64,000 nt of DNA from Hyphomicrobiales bacterium (GCA_900471815.1 UICE01000004.1:462131-526130); one strand, 5' to 3'. Positions 44,476 to 55,221 are shown, counted from the first letter of the stretch. Numbers and translations are program-made. Notes: a model not told the origin generated them from the sequence alone.

Positions 44476-45729
44476 ATGGGCGGAAATATAATTTCAGACG
44501 ATAGTGAAGCTCGGCATGCAGATGTGGAAGTGTGGCGCAATATGCGCCTGCTTACCTGCCAGCGCGATGCAACCGCTATCATTGATCAAGCGGCGATCCT
44601 CGTAAAGAATGGGCGTGTTGTTTTTGCGGGCGCGGAAAAAGACCTTCCGGTGGAAGCGCAAGCGGCCACATCCCATGACCTTGAAGGCAGATTGGTGACG
44701 CCATCTCTGATCGATTGTCACACGCATCTTGTCTATGGCGGCAACCGCGCGCGGGAATTCGAAATGCGGCTTGAAGGGGCAAGCTACGAAGACGTTGCGC
44801 GCGCAGGCGGTGGAATTGTTTCATCCGTCAAGGCCACCAATGCGTTGAGCGAAGATGAACTGATCGCGCAAAGCCTGCCGCGCCTGGATACGCTGCTGGC
44901 AGAGGGCATTTCAACCATCGAAATCAAATCGGGCTATGGGCTGAATATTGAAGCCGAGCTGAAAATGCTGCGCGTTGCGCGGCGATTGGCGACCATGCGG
45001 CCGGTGCGGATTTATAGCAGTTATCTTGCTGCCCATGCGGTGCCGCTTGAATATCGTGGCCGTGCCGATGATTATATTTCTGAGGTCGTGCTACCCGGGT
45101 TGGAAGCTGCTCATGCGGAAAAGCTGGTCGATGCGGTCGACGGATTTTGCGAGGGCATTGCTTTTTCTCCAGCGCAGATCGCCCGTGTGTTTGACAAGGC
45201 AAAATCTCTCGGCCTTCCCGTCAAGCTTCATGCAGAACAACTCTCCAATCTCGGCGGTGCCAAGCTTGCGGCATCTTACGGCGCGCTTTCCGCCGACCAT
45301 CTCGAATATCTTGATGAAGAGGGTGCGAAAGCCATGGCAGCGGCTGGAACAGTTGCTGTTTTGCTGCCGGGCGCTTTTTATACTCTACGCGAAGAACAGG
45401 CTCCGCCCGTCCAGTTGCTCCGAGAGGCAGGCGTTCACATTGCCGTGGCAACCGATTGCAATCCCGGTACCTCACCGCTCACTTCGCTGCTTTTGACGAT
45501 GAACATGGCTTGCACGCTTTTCCGCCTGACAGTTGACGAGGCGCTTTCGGGTGCAACGCGCGAGGCGGCGCGTGCGCTTGGCATATTGAATGACACAGGC
45601 ACGATCGAAGCGGGCAAATCAGCCGACTTCGCGGTCTGGAATGCGACGAGCCCGGCTGAGCTTGTCTACCGTATAGGGTTCAACCCTCTCCACATGCGTA
45701 TTTTCCGCGGACAAAGGATTACTCGATGA
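44476..45729 (+). CDS. hutI: Imidazolonepropionase
   Basis: 417-residue amidohydrolase that opens imidazolone-propionate to N-formimino-glutamate. Metal ligands H82 and H84 in [11 protein letters not shown]; substrate residues in [13 protein letters not shown]; later [12 protein letters not shown] and the [10 protein letters not shown] aspartate motif. All family features are present. Start at the ATG 44476; a shorter start at codon 23 would lose little but the N-terminal beta strand. Overlaps hutH by ATGA. Confidence 0.96.
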   Translation: MGGNIISDDSEARHADVEVWRNMRLLTCQRDATAIIDQAAILVKNGRVVFAGAEKDLPVEAQAATSHDLEGRLVTPSLIDCHTHLVYGGNRAREFEMRLEGASYEDVARAGGGIVSSVKATNALSEDELIAQSLPRLDTLLAEGISTIEIKSGYGLNIEAELKMLRVARRLATMRPVRIYSSYLAAHAVPLEYRGRADDYISEVVLPGLEAAHAEKLVDAVDGFCEGIAFSPAQIARVFDKAKSLGLPVKLHAEQLSNLGGAKLAASYGALSADHLEYLDEEGAKAMAAAGTVAVLLPGAFYTLREEQAPPVQLLREAGVHIAVATDCNPGTSPLTSLLLTMNMACTLFRLTVDEALSGATREAARALGILNDTGTIEAGKSADFAVWNATSPAELVYRIGFNPLHMRIFRGQRITR

Positions 45730-47267
45730 CCATTATACTTCATCCGGGCAGTGTTTCGCTCAGCACGCTTGAGACGATTTACTGGCAAGGAGCGCCCGTC
45801 AGGCTGGACCCGTCATACCACGCAGGGATTGAAGCCGCCGCACGGCGTATTGCTGAAATTGCCGCTGGCAATGCTCCTGTTTATGGGATCAATACCGGCT
45901 TCGGAAAGCTGGCTTCGATCAAGATCGATGCTGCCGATGTTGGAACGCTGCAACGCAATCTCATTCTTTCGCACTGCTGCGGTGTCGGCAATGCTTTGCC
46001 GGAAAATATCGTCCGCCTGATCATGGCTCTGAAGCTGATATCGTTGGGCCGTGGCGCTTCCGGGGTGCGTTTCGAGCTGATCACGCTCATTGAGGCAATG
46101 CTGGAAAAGGGCGTTATTCCGGTCATTCCGGAAAAGGGTTCAGTTGGCGCTTCCGGTGACCTTGCTCCTTTGGCACATATGGCTGCGGCGATGATCGGCG
46201 AAGGCGATGTCGTTTTCGATGGCGCGCAAATGCCTGCCGGAGATGGTCTTGCCAAGGCGGGTCTGAGGCCCGTCGTGCTTGCGGCCAAGGAAGGGCTTGC
46301 GCTTATCAACGGCACACAAGTTTCCACTGCACTGGCATTGGCTGGGCTGTTTCGCGCCCATCGCGCTGGCCAGTCGGCATTGGTCACGGGTGCATTGTCG
46401 ACAGATGCGGCGATGGGCTCATCGGCTCCTTTCCATGCGGACATACATTCGCTTCGGGGCCATCGCGGCCAGATTGATACAGGTGCTGCATTGCGGCGCC
46501 TGCTTGAAAACTCTCCTATTCGCGAGAGCCACATTGAGGGAGACGAGCGGGTACAGGACCCTTATTGCATCCGCTGTCAACCACAGGTTGACGGGGCATG
46601 TCTTGATCTGCTCCGAATGGCGGCGCGCACCCTGGAAATCGAAGCCAATGCGGTGACAGACAATCCACTGGTCTTGAGCGATGGCTCGGTGGTTTCGGGC
46701 GGTAATTTTCATGCCGAACCCGTGGCATTTGCCGCCGATCAGATCGCGCTCGCCATCTGCGAAATTGGATCGATAGCCCAGCGCCGCATCGCCTTGCTGG
46801 TCGATCCGACCTTGAGCTATGGCTTGCCGGCATTCCTGGCTCGCAAGCCGGGACTAAATTCAGGGCTCATGATTGCTGAAGTAACGTCAGCCGCCTTGAT
46901 GTCTGAGAACAAGCAGATGTCGCATCCGGCCTCTGTCGACTCGACACCCACATCGGCCAATCAGGAAGACCATGTTTCGATGGCCTGTCATGGTGCGCGC
47001 CGTCTCTTGCAGATGACAGATAATCTTTTCTCGATCATTGGTATTGAAGCTTTGACTGCGGCACAGGGAATTGACCTGCGTGCACCGCTGCAGACCAGCC
47101 CGGAACTCACGCGCGCTCATGGCGTTATTCGAGCAGCGGTGCCTACATTGGAGGAGGATCGCTATATGGCTCCTGATCTGAAGGCTGTTTCAGAGGTGGT
47201 TGCTTCCGGCAAGCTGAACGCTGCCATCTCACCCGACATCCTGCCGCTGCTCGATACAAGCTTGTGA
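45726..47267 (+). CDS. hutH: Histidine ammonia-lyase
   Basis: 513-residue lyase that removes ammonia from L-histidine to give urocanate, the first step of the pathway. The MIO prosthetic group forms from A142-S143-G144 in [12 protein letters not shown], the same position as in Pseudomonas HutH. Y53 in [10 protein letters not shown], and QEDHVSMA near residue 415 complete the active site. Coupled by ATGA to hutI and followed after 10 bp by hutG. Confidence 0.97.
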   Translation: MTIILHPGSVSLSTLETIYWQGAPVRLDPSYHAGIEAAARRIAEIAAGNAPVYGINTGFGKLASIKIDAADVGTLQRNLILSHCCGVGNALPENIVRLIMALKLISLGRGASGVRFELITLIEAMLEKGVIPVIPEKGSVGASGDLAPLAHMAAAMIGEGDVVFDGAQMPAGDGLAKAGLRPVVLAAKEGLALINGTQVSTALALAGLFRAHRAGQSALVTGALSTDAAMGSSAPFHADIHSLRGHRGQIDTGAALRRLLENSPIRESHIEGDERVQDPYCIRCQPQVDGACLDLLRMAARTLEIEANAVTDNPLVLSDGSVVSGGNFHAEPVAFAADQIALAICEIGSIAQRRIALLVDPTLSYGLPAFLARKPGLNSGLMIAEVTSAALMSENKQMSHPASVDSTPTSANQEDHVSMACHGARRLLQMTDNLFSIIGIEALTAAQGIDLRAPLQTSPELTRAHGVIRAAVPTLEEDRYMAPDLKAVSEVVASGKLNAAISPDILPLLDTSL

Positions 47268-47277
47268 GGATCGGTCA

Positions 47278-48099
47278 ATGAGCGCTGTTGAAGTAAAACA
47301 AGGTACATCTCCAATTATTCTCGGTTTTCCGCATACGGGTACGCAAGTTCCGGCCGATATCCATGCGCGTCTCAACGAGAATGGCCAGATGCTGGCGGAT
47401 ACGGATTGGCACATTGATCAACTCTATGATGGCCTGCTGCCAAACGTAACTACGGTGCGTGCAACATTCCATCGATATGTCATCGATGCCAATCGCGACC
47501 CCGATGGAAACAGTCTTTATCCCGGCCAGAATACAACGACACTGGTTCCGGAAACAGACTTTGACGGCAAGCCGATCTGGCGCGACAAACAGCAACCCAC
47601 GCCCGCCGATATCAAGCTGAGGCTGGAGGCTTTTCATCGTCCCTATCACGATGCTTTGTCAGCGGAAATCAAACGGGTTCATGACATGCATGGACTGTGT
47701 ATCCTCTACGATTGCCATTCCATACGCTCGCACATCCCCTTTCTGTTTCAGGGCAAATTGCCGGATTTCAACATTGGTACAAATGAGGGCAAAAGCTGCT
47801 CGCCGGAAATTGCTTCGGCAGTGGGGCGTATTGCCTTTGCCGCTTCCGGATATGACGCGGTCATCAATGGACGTTTCAAGGGCGGCTGGACAACCCGGCA
47901 CTATGGTCAGCCGGAGAAAAACATCCACGCCATACAGATGGAGCTGACGCAATCTTCCCATCTAACGACCGAGGCCCCTCCTTTCGACTATGACGAAGCC
48001 AAGGCGGAAAAACTGCGCAAGCACCTCAAAGATATTCTCGAAATTCTTGAACAGACTGCAATCAAACTGGGAAGCAGATATGAACAATCCAAGGCATAA
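47278..48099 (+). CDS. hutG: N-formylglutamate deformylase
   Basis: 273-residue zinc hydrolase of the N-formylglutamate amidohydrolase family. It hydrolyses N-formylglutamate to formate and glutamate, following HutF. Motifs: [11 protein letters not shown] at the start, [15 protein letters not shown] ligands (about residues 41-50), [14 protein letters not shown], and [24 protein letters not shown] with the catalytic His/Glu. Overlaps the start of hutU by 20 bases. Confidence 0.94.
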   Translation: MSAVEVKQGTSPIILGFPHTGTQVPADIHARLNENGQMLADTDWHIDQLYDGLLPNVTTVRATFHRYVIDANRDPDGNSLYPGQNTTTLVPETDFDGKPIWRDKQQPTPADIKLRLEAFHRPYHDALSAEIKRVHDMHGLCILYDCHSIRSHIPFLFQGKLPDFNIGTNEGKSCSPEIASAVGRIAFAASGYDAVINGRFKGGWTTRHYGQPEKNIHAIQMELTQSSHLTTEAPPFDYDEAKAEKLRKHLKDILEILEQTAIKLGSRYEQSKA

Positions 48100-49750
48100 T
48101 ATCCGCGAAATCCGCAGCCCTCGCGGCAATGAACTCAATGCAAAATCGTGGATGACCGAAGCGCCCTTGCGCATGTTGATGAACAATCTCGATCCCGATG
48201 TTGCAGAGAATCCGAATGAGCTGGTTGTCTATGGCGGCATAGGCCGCGCCGCCCGCACATGGGATGATTTTGACAAGATTGTCGCCACGCTGAAAACGCT
48301 GAACGAAGATGAGACATTGCTGGTGCAATCCGGCAAGCCTGTCGGCGTGTTCAAGACCCATTCAAATGCACCGCGCGTTCTGATTGCAAACTCCAATCTC
48401 GTGCCGCATTGGGCGACCTGGGATCATTTCAACGAACTGGATAAGAAGGGTTTGGCCATGTATGGCCAGATGACTGCCGGTTCATGGATTTATATCGGTA
48501 CACAAGGTATCGTTCAGGGCACCTATGAAACCTTCGTCGAAGCCGGTCGTCAGCATTATGGCGGTAGCCTCAAGGGCAAATGGATATTGACCGGCGGTCT
48601 GGGCGGCATGGGTGGCGCACAGCCGCTTGCTGCTGTCATGGCAGGCGCCTGCTGCCTCGCTGTCGAATGCAACCCGGACTCGATCGATTTCCGTCTACGC
48701 ACACGCTATGTCGATGCGAAAGCTGAAACGCTGGATGAAGCGCTCGAAATGATTGACCGCTGGACCAAGGCGGGTGAAGCGAAATCGGTTGGCCTTCTTG
48801 GCAATGCCGCGGAAATATTGCCGGAGCTGGTTCGTCGCGGCGTCCGCCCGGATATTGTGACTGACCAGACTTCGGCGCATGATCCGATCAATGGCTATCT
48901 TCCTAAAGGCTGGACCATGGCGGAATGGCGCGCCAAACGCGAAAGCGATCCGAAAGCTGTCGAGAAAGCCGCACGCGCCTCAATGCGTGAGCATGTCGAA
49001 GCGATGATTGCTTTTTGGGAACAGGGCATTCCAACGCTCGACTATGGCAATAATATTCGTCAGGTGGCCAAGGATGAAGGTTTGGAAAATGCTTTCGCAT
49101 TCCCCGGCTTCGTGCCTGCCTATATTCGCCCCTTGTTCTGCCGTGGTGTCGGCCCGTTCCGTTGGGCTGCGCTTTCCGGTGATCCGGAAGATATTTACAA
49201 GACCGATGCCAAGGTCAAGGAACTGACGCCCGGCAATACGCATCTGCACAATTGGCTCGACATGGCGCGTGACCGCATTGCTTTCCAAGGTCTGCCAGCA
49301 CGCATCTGCTGGGTGGGTTTGGGCGATCGCGACCGGCTGGGTCTCGCGTTCAACGAAATGGTTCGCACGGGTGAGTTGAAAGCGCCAATTGTTATCGGTC
49401 GTGATCATCTTGATTCCGGTTCCGTTGCTTCTCCCAATCGGGAAACGGAAGCGATGAAGGACGGCTCGGATGCCGTATCGGACTGGCCTCTGTTGAACGC
49501 GCTTCTGAATACTGCATCGGGTGCAACATGGGTGTCGCTGCATCATGGCGGCGGTGTGGGCATGGGCTTCTCGCAACATTCCGGCATGGTGATCTGCTGT
49601 GATGGCACGGACGACGCTGCGGAGCGCATCAAGCGGGTTCTGTGGAATGATCCGGCGACCGGTGTTATGCGTCATGCGGATGCGGGCTATGAGATAGCGC
49701 TGGATTGCGCCAAAGAAAAAGGTCTCAACCTGCCGGGCATATTAGGCTGA
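48080..49750 (+). CDS. hutU: Urocanate hydratase (urocanase)
   Basis: 556-residue NAD-dependent hydratase converting urocanate to imidazolone-propionate. NAD-binding [19 protein letters not shown] (about residues 174-192) and the conserved [15 protein letters not shown] region with the catalytic cysteine just before (LFCRGVG) are present. Length matches the family. The ATG at 48080 follows GGGAAGCAG inside hutG; the longer frame to 47990 reads non-family sequence. It ends with TGATG, overlapping hutD by one base. Confidence 0.96.
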   Translation: MNNPRHNIREIRSPRGNELNAKSWMTEAPLRMLMNNLDPDVAENPNELVVYGGIGRAARTWDDFDKIVATLKTLNEDETLLVQSGKPVGVFKTHSNAPRVLIANSNLVPHWATWDHFNELDKKGLAMYGQMTAGSWIYIGTQGIVQGTYETFVEAGRQHYGGSLKGKWILTGGLGGMGGAQPLAAVMAGACCLAVECNPDSIDFRLRTRYVDAKAETLDEALEMIDRWTKAGEAKSVGLLGNAAEILPELVRRGVRPDIVTDQTSAHDPINGYLPKGWTMAEWRAKRESDPKAVEKAARASMREHVEAMIAFWEQGIPTLDYGNNIRQVAKDEGLENAFAFPGFVPAYIRPLFCRGVGPFRWAALSGDPEDIYKTDAKVKELTPGNTHLHNWLDMARDRIAFQGLPARICWVGLGDRDRLGLAFNEMVRTGELKAPIVIGRDHLDSGSVASPNRETEAMKDGSDAVSDWPLLNALLNTASGATWVSLHHGGGVGMGFSQHSGMVICCDGTDDAAERIKRVLWNDPATGVMRHADAGYEIALDCAKEKGLNLPGILG

Positions 49751-50337
49751 TGCATATATTGCGCGCCAGTGATCACAAACAGATGCCCTGGAAAAACGGC
49801 GGCGGTGTCACGACGGAGATTGCCGTAGCCCCCGCCGGGGCAGGTGTTGGCGAGTTTCATTGGCGCGTCAGCATGGCGACAGTTGCCTCCGATGGACCAT
49901 TCTCCTCCTTCGAGAATATTGATCGCATCCTTACGGTTTTGGACGGAGAAGGTATGAATCTCGATGTGGCGGGAATGGAGCCCATTCGCCTGACAACTGC
50001 CTCCGAGCCCTTTGCCTTTCCCGGCGATGCTGAAACATCTGCAACACTGGTCTCCGGCACCATCACTGATCTCAATGTCATGACCCGCCGAGGTCAATGG
50101 CATGCGACGGTGGAGCGACTGACAGTCAAAGAACCCTGCATTGTAAGAACTGGTTCCCGCAGCAGCATCATTTTTTGCGTCGAGGGAACGCTCGAACTGG
50201 CGGATCGATCGGTCCTCACGAAACATGATGCGTTGTTTGTCGGCGAAGCAGATGGTATGGCCACGATTGCTGTTGCGGGCTCTGCGGTTATCTTGATTAT
50301 TCGCCTTGCGCCCAGTTCGTTGACGAGGCCAATTTGA
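49750..50337 (+). CDS. hutD: HutD family protein (cupin fold)
   Basis: 195-residue protein of the HutD/Ves family, a bicupin often found in hut operons. The N-terminal WKNGGGVTTEIAVAP (about 13-27) and FHWRVSMATVASDGPFSSF (about 36-54) are the family signatures. It has been suggested to limit histidine breakdown, possibly by binding formylglutamate; this is literature, not visible here. The ATG at 49750 overlaps the hutU stop; the frame upstream lies inside hutU. Confidence 0.9.
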   Translation: MHILRASDHKQMPWKNGGGVTTEIAVAPAGAGVGEFHWRVSMATVASDGPFSSFENIDRILTVLDGEGMNLDVAGMEPIRLTTASEPFAFPGDAETSATLVSGTITDLNVMTRRGQWHATVERLTVKEPCIVRTGSRSSIIFCVEGTLELADRSVLTKHDALFVGEADGMATIAVAGSAVILIIRLAPSSLTRPI

Positions 50338-51086
50338 ACAAAGCCACCCTCCCCTCACCTGTTGACCCTGACCAATCCAAAGGCCAGCTGTCTGCACGTA
50401 TCCGCAGCGATATTGAGCGGCGCATACTTTCAGGGGAATGGGCGCCGGGATATCGCATTCCGATAGAGCGTGAACTAATGGATACTTACGGTTGCGCACG
50501 CATGACTGTAAACAAGGCGCTTGTGGCGCTTGCCGCTTCAGGACTGATCGAGCGTCGTCGTCGTGCGGGCAGTTTTGTTTCACAGCCACTTGTCCAATCT
50601 GCCGTCATCGAGATTTCAGACGTGAAGGCTGAGGTTGAGGCTATCGGTCAAGTCTATCGGCTGGAGGTTGTCTCGCGTCGTCAAAGGACCAGCACGGCAG
50701 CGGATATGAAGCGTCTTGATGTGCAGACCCCTCGCCCCGTTCTGGCCGTGCTGTGCCGGCATTTGGCGGGCCGCCGCGTGCATGCCTTTGAAGATCGTCT
50801 TATTGATCTGGTAAGCGTACCCAATGCCAGCGACATTGCTTTTGAAAATGTCCCGCCCGGCACCTGGCTGCGCGAGCATGTGCCGTGGTCTGAAGCGGAG
50901 AACCGCATAAACGCATTGAATGCCGATGCAGTCTTGTCCGCCCATTTGGGAATCAAGGAAGGCGCTGCTTGCTTGCAGGTCGAACGTTCGACCTGGCGCG
51001 GGACGCAGCCGATCACTGCCGTGCGCATGTATTATCCCGGCGACAGCTATCGCCTCGTAGCGCATTTCAGCCCGAAGGGTAATTAA
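50334..51086 (+). CDS. hutC: Histidine utilisation repressor HutC
   Basis: 250-residue GntR-family regulator of the HutC subgroup. Residues about 18-85 form the winged helix (GYRIPIERELMDTYGCARMT then VNKALVALAASGLIERRR), and the rest is a UTRA effector domain that binds urocanate in relatives. The start is TTG at 50334, overlapping the hutD stop by 4 bases. It closes the operon, so histidine catabolism is autoregulated. In Brucella abortus HutC has also been reported to bind the virB promoter. Confidence 0.94.
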   Translation: MNKATLPSPVDPDQSKGQLSARIRSDIERRILSGEWAPGYRIPIERELMDTYGCARMTVNKALVALAASGLIERRRRAGSFVSQPLVQSAVIEISDVKAEVEAIGQVYRLEVVSRRQRTSTAADMKRLDVQTPRPVLAVLCRHLAGRRVHAFEDRLIDLVSVPNASDIAFENVPPGTWLREHVPWSEAENRINALNADAVLSAHLGIKEGAACLQVERSTWRGTQPITAVRMYYPGDSYRLVAHFSPKGN

Positions 51087-51120
51087 TCGGTCTTGAGCGT
51101 GCCGGTTCTCGCACCTTTTT

Positions 51121-51197
51121 AGCGGGACAAAAAATTTCGCTTGTCATCCCGCTGTTATAAACAGACAGTACAAAGAAAAAATTGCGCAGCTGTGCAA
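51121..51197 (+). promoter_or_regulatory. Upstream region of ABC operon with two palindromes
   Basis: AGCGGGA / TCCCGCT (51121-51127, 51147-51153) forms a stem with a 19-base loop and may end hutC transcription or act as a control site. TTGCGCAGCTGTGCAA (51182-51197; 14 of 16 positions symmetric) lies 12 bases before the ABC ATPase start. Its size and position just before the first gene suit an operator for the LacI protein encoded at the end of the operon (inference). A TATAAA at 51156 could be a -10 box. Confidence 0.45.
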
Positions 51198-51209
51198 TAG
51201 GGGATGAAA

Positions 51210-52313
51210 ATGAACGGGCAGGCTTTCCTTAAAGTGGCTGGAATGAGTGTTGGCTATGGGCCGACGACTGTTCTGGACAATCTTGATCTGGACATTGCCA
51301 AGGGGGAGTTTGTCGCTCTCCTTGGCTCTTCGGGCTGTGGCAAAACAACTTTGCTGCGCACGATTGCCGGTTTCGCAAAGCCGTTTTCCGGGCGGATCGA
51401 AGTTGCCGGTCGCAATGTAACGGAACTGCCGCCCGACAAGCGCGGCATGGCACTCGTGTTCCAGTCCTATGCGCTGTGGCCTCACATGACTGTTGCGCAG
51501 AATATTGGCTACGGCCTGAAGCTCCAAAAGCACTCGCGCGAAACCATCAATAGCCGCGTTGCCGAGATGCAGGAACTGCTCGGGCTCTCTGGCCTCGGTA
51601 ACCGCAAGCCCGGCCAGCTTTCGGGTGGACAGCGTCAGCGCGTCGCCCTTGGCAGAGCTTTGGCAATTGACCCGGAAATTCTCCTGCTTGACGAGCCTCT
51701 CTCCAATCTCGATGCGCGCATTCGCCTGACTGTTCGCCATGAAATTCGCGTCTTGCAAAAGCGCCTTGGCATCACGGCTGTTCATGTCACCCATGACCGG
51801 GAAGAAGCGATGGTCATGGCCGACCGCATCGTCATTATGAATGCGGGGCGGATCGAACAACAGGGACCACCAGAGGAAGTTTATAACAAACCGGCCTCGC
51901 CTTTCGTTGCCGCTTTCATGGGTGCCGAGAATCTTCTGCCGATGCAGGTGCGTGTGCAAGGCGACCTGATTGAGCTAGCGGAAGGCGAGTATAACCAGAC
52001 CTCGGTTACATCACGCTCGGGCCGCCCATTGACCACCGGTCCTGTGGAGTTGCGTTTTCGCGCGGAAGCTGCGCGACTTGCGCGTGTTCAAGACGTTGCG
52101 ATGCAGGGCACCGGTCATCTCGAATTGCGGGGGCAAATTGCAAGTGTAAGTTATCCCGGTGGCCATTGGCGTCATGCTGTGCGCCTTGGAGACCGCGAAA
52201 TACTCGTCGATGCCGACGCGCCATACAATCAGGGTGAAACGGTGAAAGTGCAAATACCGGCGGACTCGCTCTTTATCTTCAATACCTCAACAAATACGGC
52301 GAAAATAACATAA
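51210..52313 (+). CDS. ABC transporter ATP-binding protein (iron/polyamine type)
   Basis: 367-residue ATPase of the PotA/FbpC group. Walker A GSSGCGKTT, Q-loop FQSYALWPHM, signature LSGGQRQRVALGRAL, Walker B ILLLDEPLSNLD, switch His in VTHDREEA. After residue 235 a TOBE/OB-fold regulatory domain follows (PLTTGPVELRFRAEAARLA region). The ATG at 51210 has GGGG six bases upstream; the ATG at 51204 sits directly on the Shine-Dalgarno. First gene of an operon with binding protein, two permeases, LacI regulator and phosphoesterase. Confidence 0.9.
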   Translation: MNGQAFLKVAGMSVGYGPTTVLDNLDLDIAKGEFVALLGSSGCGKTTLLRTIAGFAKPFSGRIEVAGRNVTELPPDKRGMALVFQSYALWPHMTVAQNIGYGLKLQKHSRETINSRVAEMQELLGLSGLGNRKPGQLSGGQRQRVALGRALAIDPEILLLDEPLSNLDARIRLTVRHEIRVLQKRLGITAVHVTHDREEAMVMADRIVIMNAGRIEQQGPPEEVYNKPASPFVAAFMGAENLLPMQVRVQGDLIELAEGEYNQTSVTSRSGRPLTTGPVELRFRAEAARLARVQDVAMQGTGHLELRGQIASVSYPGGHWRHAVRLGDREILVDADAPYNQGETVKVQIPADSLFIFNTSTNTAKIT

Positions 52314-52390
52314 AAGCGAAGCGAAACTGCGCTTAGCTTCTGCTGTGCCTTATACCACTAAAATTAACAATCTTGCTCAGGGAGTTACAT

Positions 52391-53527
52391 ATGAAAACGC
52401 TTCTACAGGCTTCTCTCATTCTGGGACTTGTCACAGGCCCAGCTGCCGCTGCTGATCTGACTGTTTTGACCGCAGGCGATCAGAACATGGTCGACTATAT
52501 AAATGACTATCTTGGCCCCCTCTTTGAAAAGGAAAACCCTGGAACGACAGTCAGGGTCGTGGGCACGGGTCCGGGCGATGCCGGGTCGCAGAAAATCGTG
52601 GAACGTTTCGACGCGCAATCAAAAGCCAACGTCGAAAAGTGGGACGCAGATGTTGCAGTTGTCCACGAAAAATTCGCTGGTCCAATGGTAAAGAACGGCT
52701 ATCTGGAATCCTATCGCTCGAAGATCGCATCGGGCGAGATGGTGACAAGTGAAAAAGCCAAGATGGCGCTTGGCTCGAATGTCGATGGCTATGTCATGCC
52801 CATGTTCTCCAGCCAGACGGCAATCGCCTATAATCCTGCGCTCATACCGACACCGCCAAAGAGCTATGAAGAGCTGGTGAGCTGGGCAAAGGAAAATCCC
52901 AAACAGTTCGGCTATAACGGAATCAAGGGTGGCGCTTCCGGCGTCAGCTTCGTCATGGGCTGGATCTATGCGTTTGGCGATGGCGATGCGGCCAAATTGA
53001 TGAATGGTCCGTTCGATGAAGCCGAAACCAAGAAATGGGACAAGGCATTTGCCGGCCTGAAGGATTTCACGACGAACGCGACCCTTACGCCGGGCAATGC
53101 CGGCACTTTGGACATGCTGAGCCGGGGTGAAATAGCCATGGGACCGGTATGGGTGGATATGTTCTATTCCTGGCAGGCTGATGGCAAACTCCCGCCGGAA
53201 ATGAAGCTCTTCCTGCCTGCACCCGGCATGCCGGGCCAGCCAATGCATTACGTCATTCCGGCAAAAAGCCCGAACACTGAACTGGCCGAAAAGTTCGTTG
53301 CGCTGGCAACCAGCCCGAAAGTTCAGGCTGAAGGCATTGTCAAGCGCTTCAACTGGTATCCAGGCATTGATGCCAAGTTTGTACAGCCGGAGCTTGACAA
53401 GGCCAGCTGGGACAAGCTTTTTGTCGATATCTCACCGGAGGATCTTGCAACCAAAGCCAAGCCTTTCCCGATCGCCCCCTATAATTCGGCGATTTTGGAA
53501 GCCTATGAGAAGAACGTAGCAAACTAA
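52391..53527 (+). CDS. ABC transporter substrate-binding protein (iron/polyamine-like)
   Basis: 378-residue periplasmic protein of the extracellular solute-binding family 1/PotD-like group. Signal peptide ends at GPAAA (about residue 21). Mature features: LTVLTAGDQNMVDYINDYLG, then NVDGYVMPMFSSQTAIAYNPALIPTPPKSYEELVSWAKENP. The ATG at 52391 follows GGAG by six bases; the frame to 52373 is ignored. The bound compound is unknown; the presence of a phosphoesterase gene suggests an organophosphate or phosphonate is possible (inference). Followed by a strong hairpin. Confidence 0.88.
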   Translation: MKTLLQASLILGLVTGPAAAADLTVLTAGDQNMVDYINDYLGPLFEKENPGTTVRVVGTGPGDAGSQKIVERFDAQSKANVEKWDADVAVVHEKFAGPMVKNGYLESYRSKIASGEMVTSEKAKMALGSNVDGYVMPMFSSQTAIAYNPALIPTPPKSYEELVSWAKENPKQFGYNGIKGGASGVSFVMGWIYAFGDGDAAKLMNGPFDEAETKKWDKAFAGLKDFTTNATLTPGNAGTLDMLSRGEIAMGPVWVDMFYSWQADGKLPPEMKLFLPAPGMPGQPMHYVIPAKSPNTELAEKFVALATSPKVQAEGIVKRFNWYPGIDAKFVQPELDKASWDKLFVDISPEDLATKAKPFPIAPYNSAILEAYEKNVAN

Positions 53528-53537
53528 TTTTTGAAGC

Positions 53538-53563
53538 AGGGGCTTTCGCTTGCGAAGGCCCCT
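53538..53563 (+). other. Intercistronic hairpin after binding-protein gene
   Basis: AGGGGC-T-TTCGC-TT-GCGAA-G-GCCCCT (53538-53563) forms a nearly perfect 12-position stem with one T/G pair and a 2-base loop, 10 bp after the binding-protein stop. Only a weak T-run follows. It likely reduces or stabilises messages so that binding protein exceeds permease. Confidence 0.6.
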
Positions 53564-53588
53564 CCCCTTTCCTGTGCAGGTAATATCC

Positions 53589-54410
53589 ATGCGGAAAAAC
53601 CTCCTCGCCATACTTCTCGTCCTGCCAGCGTTGGTGATGATAGTGCTGTTCTTCATCGTGCCGCTGATTGCATCCATTCTGGGTGCATTCGAAGTGGGCG
53701 ATGCCTGGGGACTGGGTAATTTCCGCAAATCTTTCGAGCTTTACTCCAGCGATATGATTTTCACGGTGGTCATCGTCACCGTTTCAACGGCTTTAATCGG
53801 CCTGTTTTCAATAGCAATCGGCGGATATCTGACGCTTGGGGAAAACCCGCGCGCTGTCGCGATTTTGCGCTGGCTTTATCGCTGGCCCATGTTCATTCCA
53901 TTCATCGTGGTTGGGCAAATATTGCGGACCTTTCTCGCCAAGAATGGCCTGATGAACAATATCCTAGTCAGCCTCGGCATCCTGACCCCGTTACAAACGG
54001 TTGGTTTCCTCGATTGGCGCGGGATTGTCATTGCCTTTGTTTGGAAACAGACACCTTTCGTTACGTTACTTGTGGCTGGCGCCATGGCTTCATTGGATCG
54101 AAGCACCATCGAGGCAGCGCGCAATCTTGGTGCGTCGCGCCTTCGCATATTGATTGAAATCGTTCTTCCACAGATTGCCGGAACGCTTCTGGTGGGTCTG
54201 ATCCTTTCCTTCGTCACCATGATGTCGGTCCTGTCGGTGCCCTTGATGATCAATGCGCAATCACCAACCATGCTAACCGCCGATATTGCTTTCCGGATCA
54301 ATGCCCATGGTGACTACGGCGTGGCTAACGCGCTGGGCATGATATCGCTGATCCTGACCACTGGCGTCGCTCTGATATATCTGAGGCAGACGATGAAGGA
54401 GCGTTCATGA
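53589..54410 (+). CDS. ABC transporter permease 1 (PotB-like)
   Basis: 273-residue permease with six helices. The EAA loop is IEAARNLGASRLRILIEIVLPQI (about residues 175-197). N-terminus: MRKNLLAILLVLPALVMIVL, so the ATG at 53589, with GCAGG upstream, is chosen over 53550 (a Pro-rich non-family leader). Forms a heterodimer with the next permease, with which it overlaps (ATGA). Confidence 0.9.
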   Translation: MRKNLLAILLVLPALVMIVLFFIVPLIASILGAFEVGDAWGLGNFRKSFELYSSDMIFTVVIVTVSTALIGLFSIAIGGYLTLGENPRAVAILRWLYRWPMFIPFIVVGQILRTFLAKNGLMNNILVSLGILTPLQTVGFLDWRGIVIAFVWKQTPFVTLLVAGAMASLDRSTIEAARNLGASRLRILIEIVLPQIAGTLLVGLILSFVTMMSVLSVPLMINAQSPTMLTADIAFRINAHGDYGVANALGMISLILTTGVALIYLRQTMKERS

Positions 54411-55219
54411 TGATGCGCTTTGATTTCTGGTGGCTGCCGCGTGCTGTTATTTTGGGCCTTCTGGCCTTCATCATTTTTGGCCCTCTGACCAATTTACTGC
54501 TTTGGACCGTTGCCGAGAAATGGTACTTCCCCCACATGCTGCCGTTGGAATACGGTTTCAGCTTTTGGGAGCGCGTATTCTCGCCGCGCGGCAATGCTAT
54601 GGGTTCTCTGGCGACAAGCATAGTCGTGGCTTCCCTTACAGTCGTCGCGTCGCTGGCCTTGGCCATTCCGGCTGGCTATGCCCTGTCGCGCCTGAAACTG
54701 CCCTTCCGCGGTCTTATCCTGCTTGCTTTCCTTATTCCTCAGGCATTCCCCAACCTTCCGGTCTATGTAAATATTGCGCGGTTTTTCTATCAGATCGGGC
54801 TGAACGGCACTATTGCCGGTGTGGTCATGGTTCATGTAACCCATGGGCTCGTCTATGCGGTCTGGATTGCGACGGCTGCATTCTCAGCGGTTCAGATTGA
54901 CCTTGAAGAAGCGGCACGATCCATCGGCGCTGGACCATTCCGGGCCTTTCGCGACATCACCCTCCCCCTCGCCGCGCCGGGGCTTTTAGCAAGCGCAATC
55001 TTTGTATTTCTTGAATCCCTGGATGAGTTTACCGGCAGTTATTTTGTTGGCGCGCCTGATGTTAATACCCTCCCGCTTTTGCTTTATACTGCCAGCTCGG
55101 GTGGAAATTATCAGATTGCCTCCATAACAGCCTTGCTGTTGCTCATACCATCGATAGGTTTCATGCTGGTGGTAGAGCGATTCTTGCGCGCCGACGTGCT
55201 TTCGAAAGTTGGACATTGA
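54407..55219 (+). CDS. ABC transporter permease 2 (PotC-like)
   Basis: 270-residue permease with six helices; EAA loop IDLEEAARSIGAGPFRAFRDI (about residues 164-184) and a conserved LPLAAPGLLASAIFVFLESLDEF after it. The ATG at 54407 overlaps permease 1 by ATGA; ATGs at codons 2 and 3 are alternatives. It overlaps no other gene; the LacI gene starts 3 bases later. Confidence 0.9.
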   Translation: MMMRFDFWWLPRAVILGLLAFIIFGPLTNLLLWTVAEKWYFPHMLPLEYGFSFWERVFSPRGNAMGSLATSIVVASLTVVASLALAIPAGYALSRLKLPFRGLILLAFLIPQAFPNLPVYVNIARFFYQIGLNGTIAGVVMVHVTHGLVYAVWIATAAFSAVQIDLEEAARSIGAGPFRAFRDITLPLAAPGLLASAIFVFLESLDEFTGSYFVGAPDVNTLPLLLYTASSGGNYQIASITALLLLIPSIGFMLVVERFLRADVLSKVGH

Positions 55220-55221
55220 AA

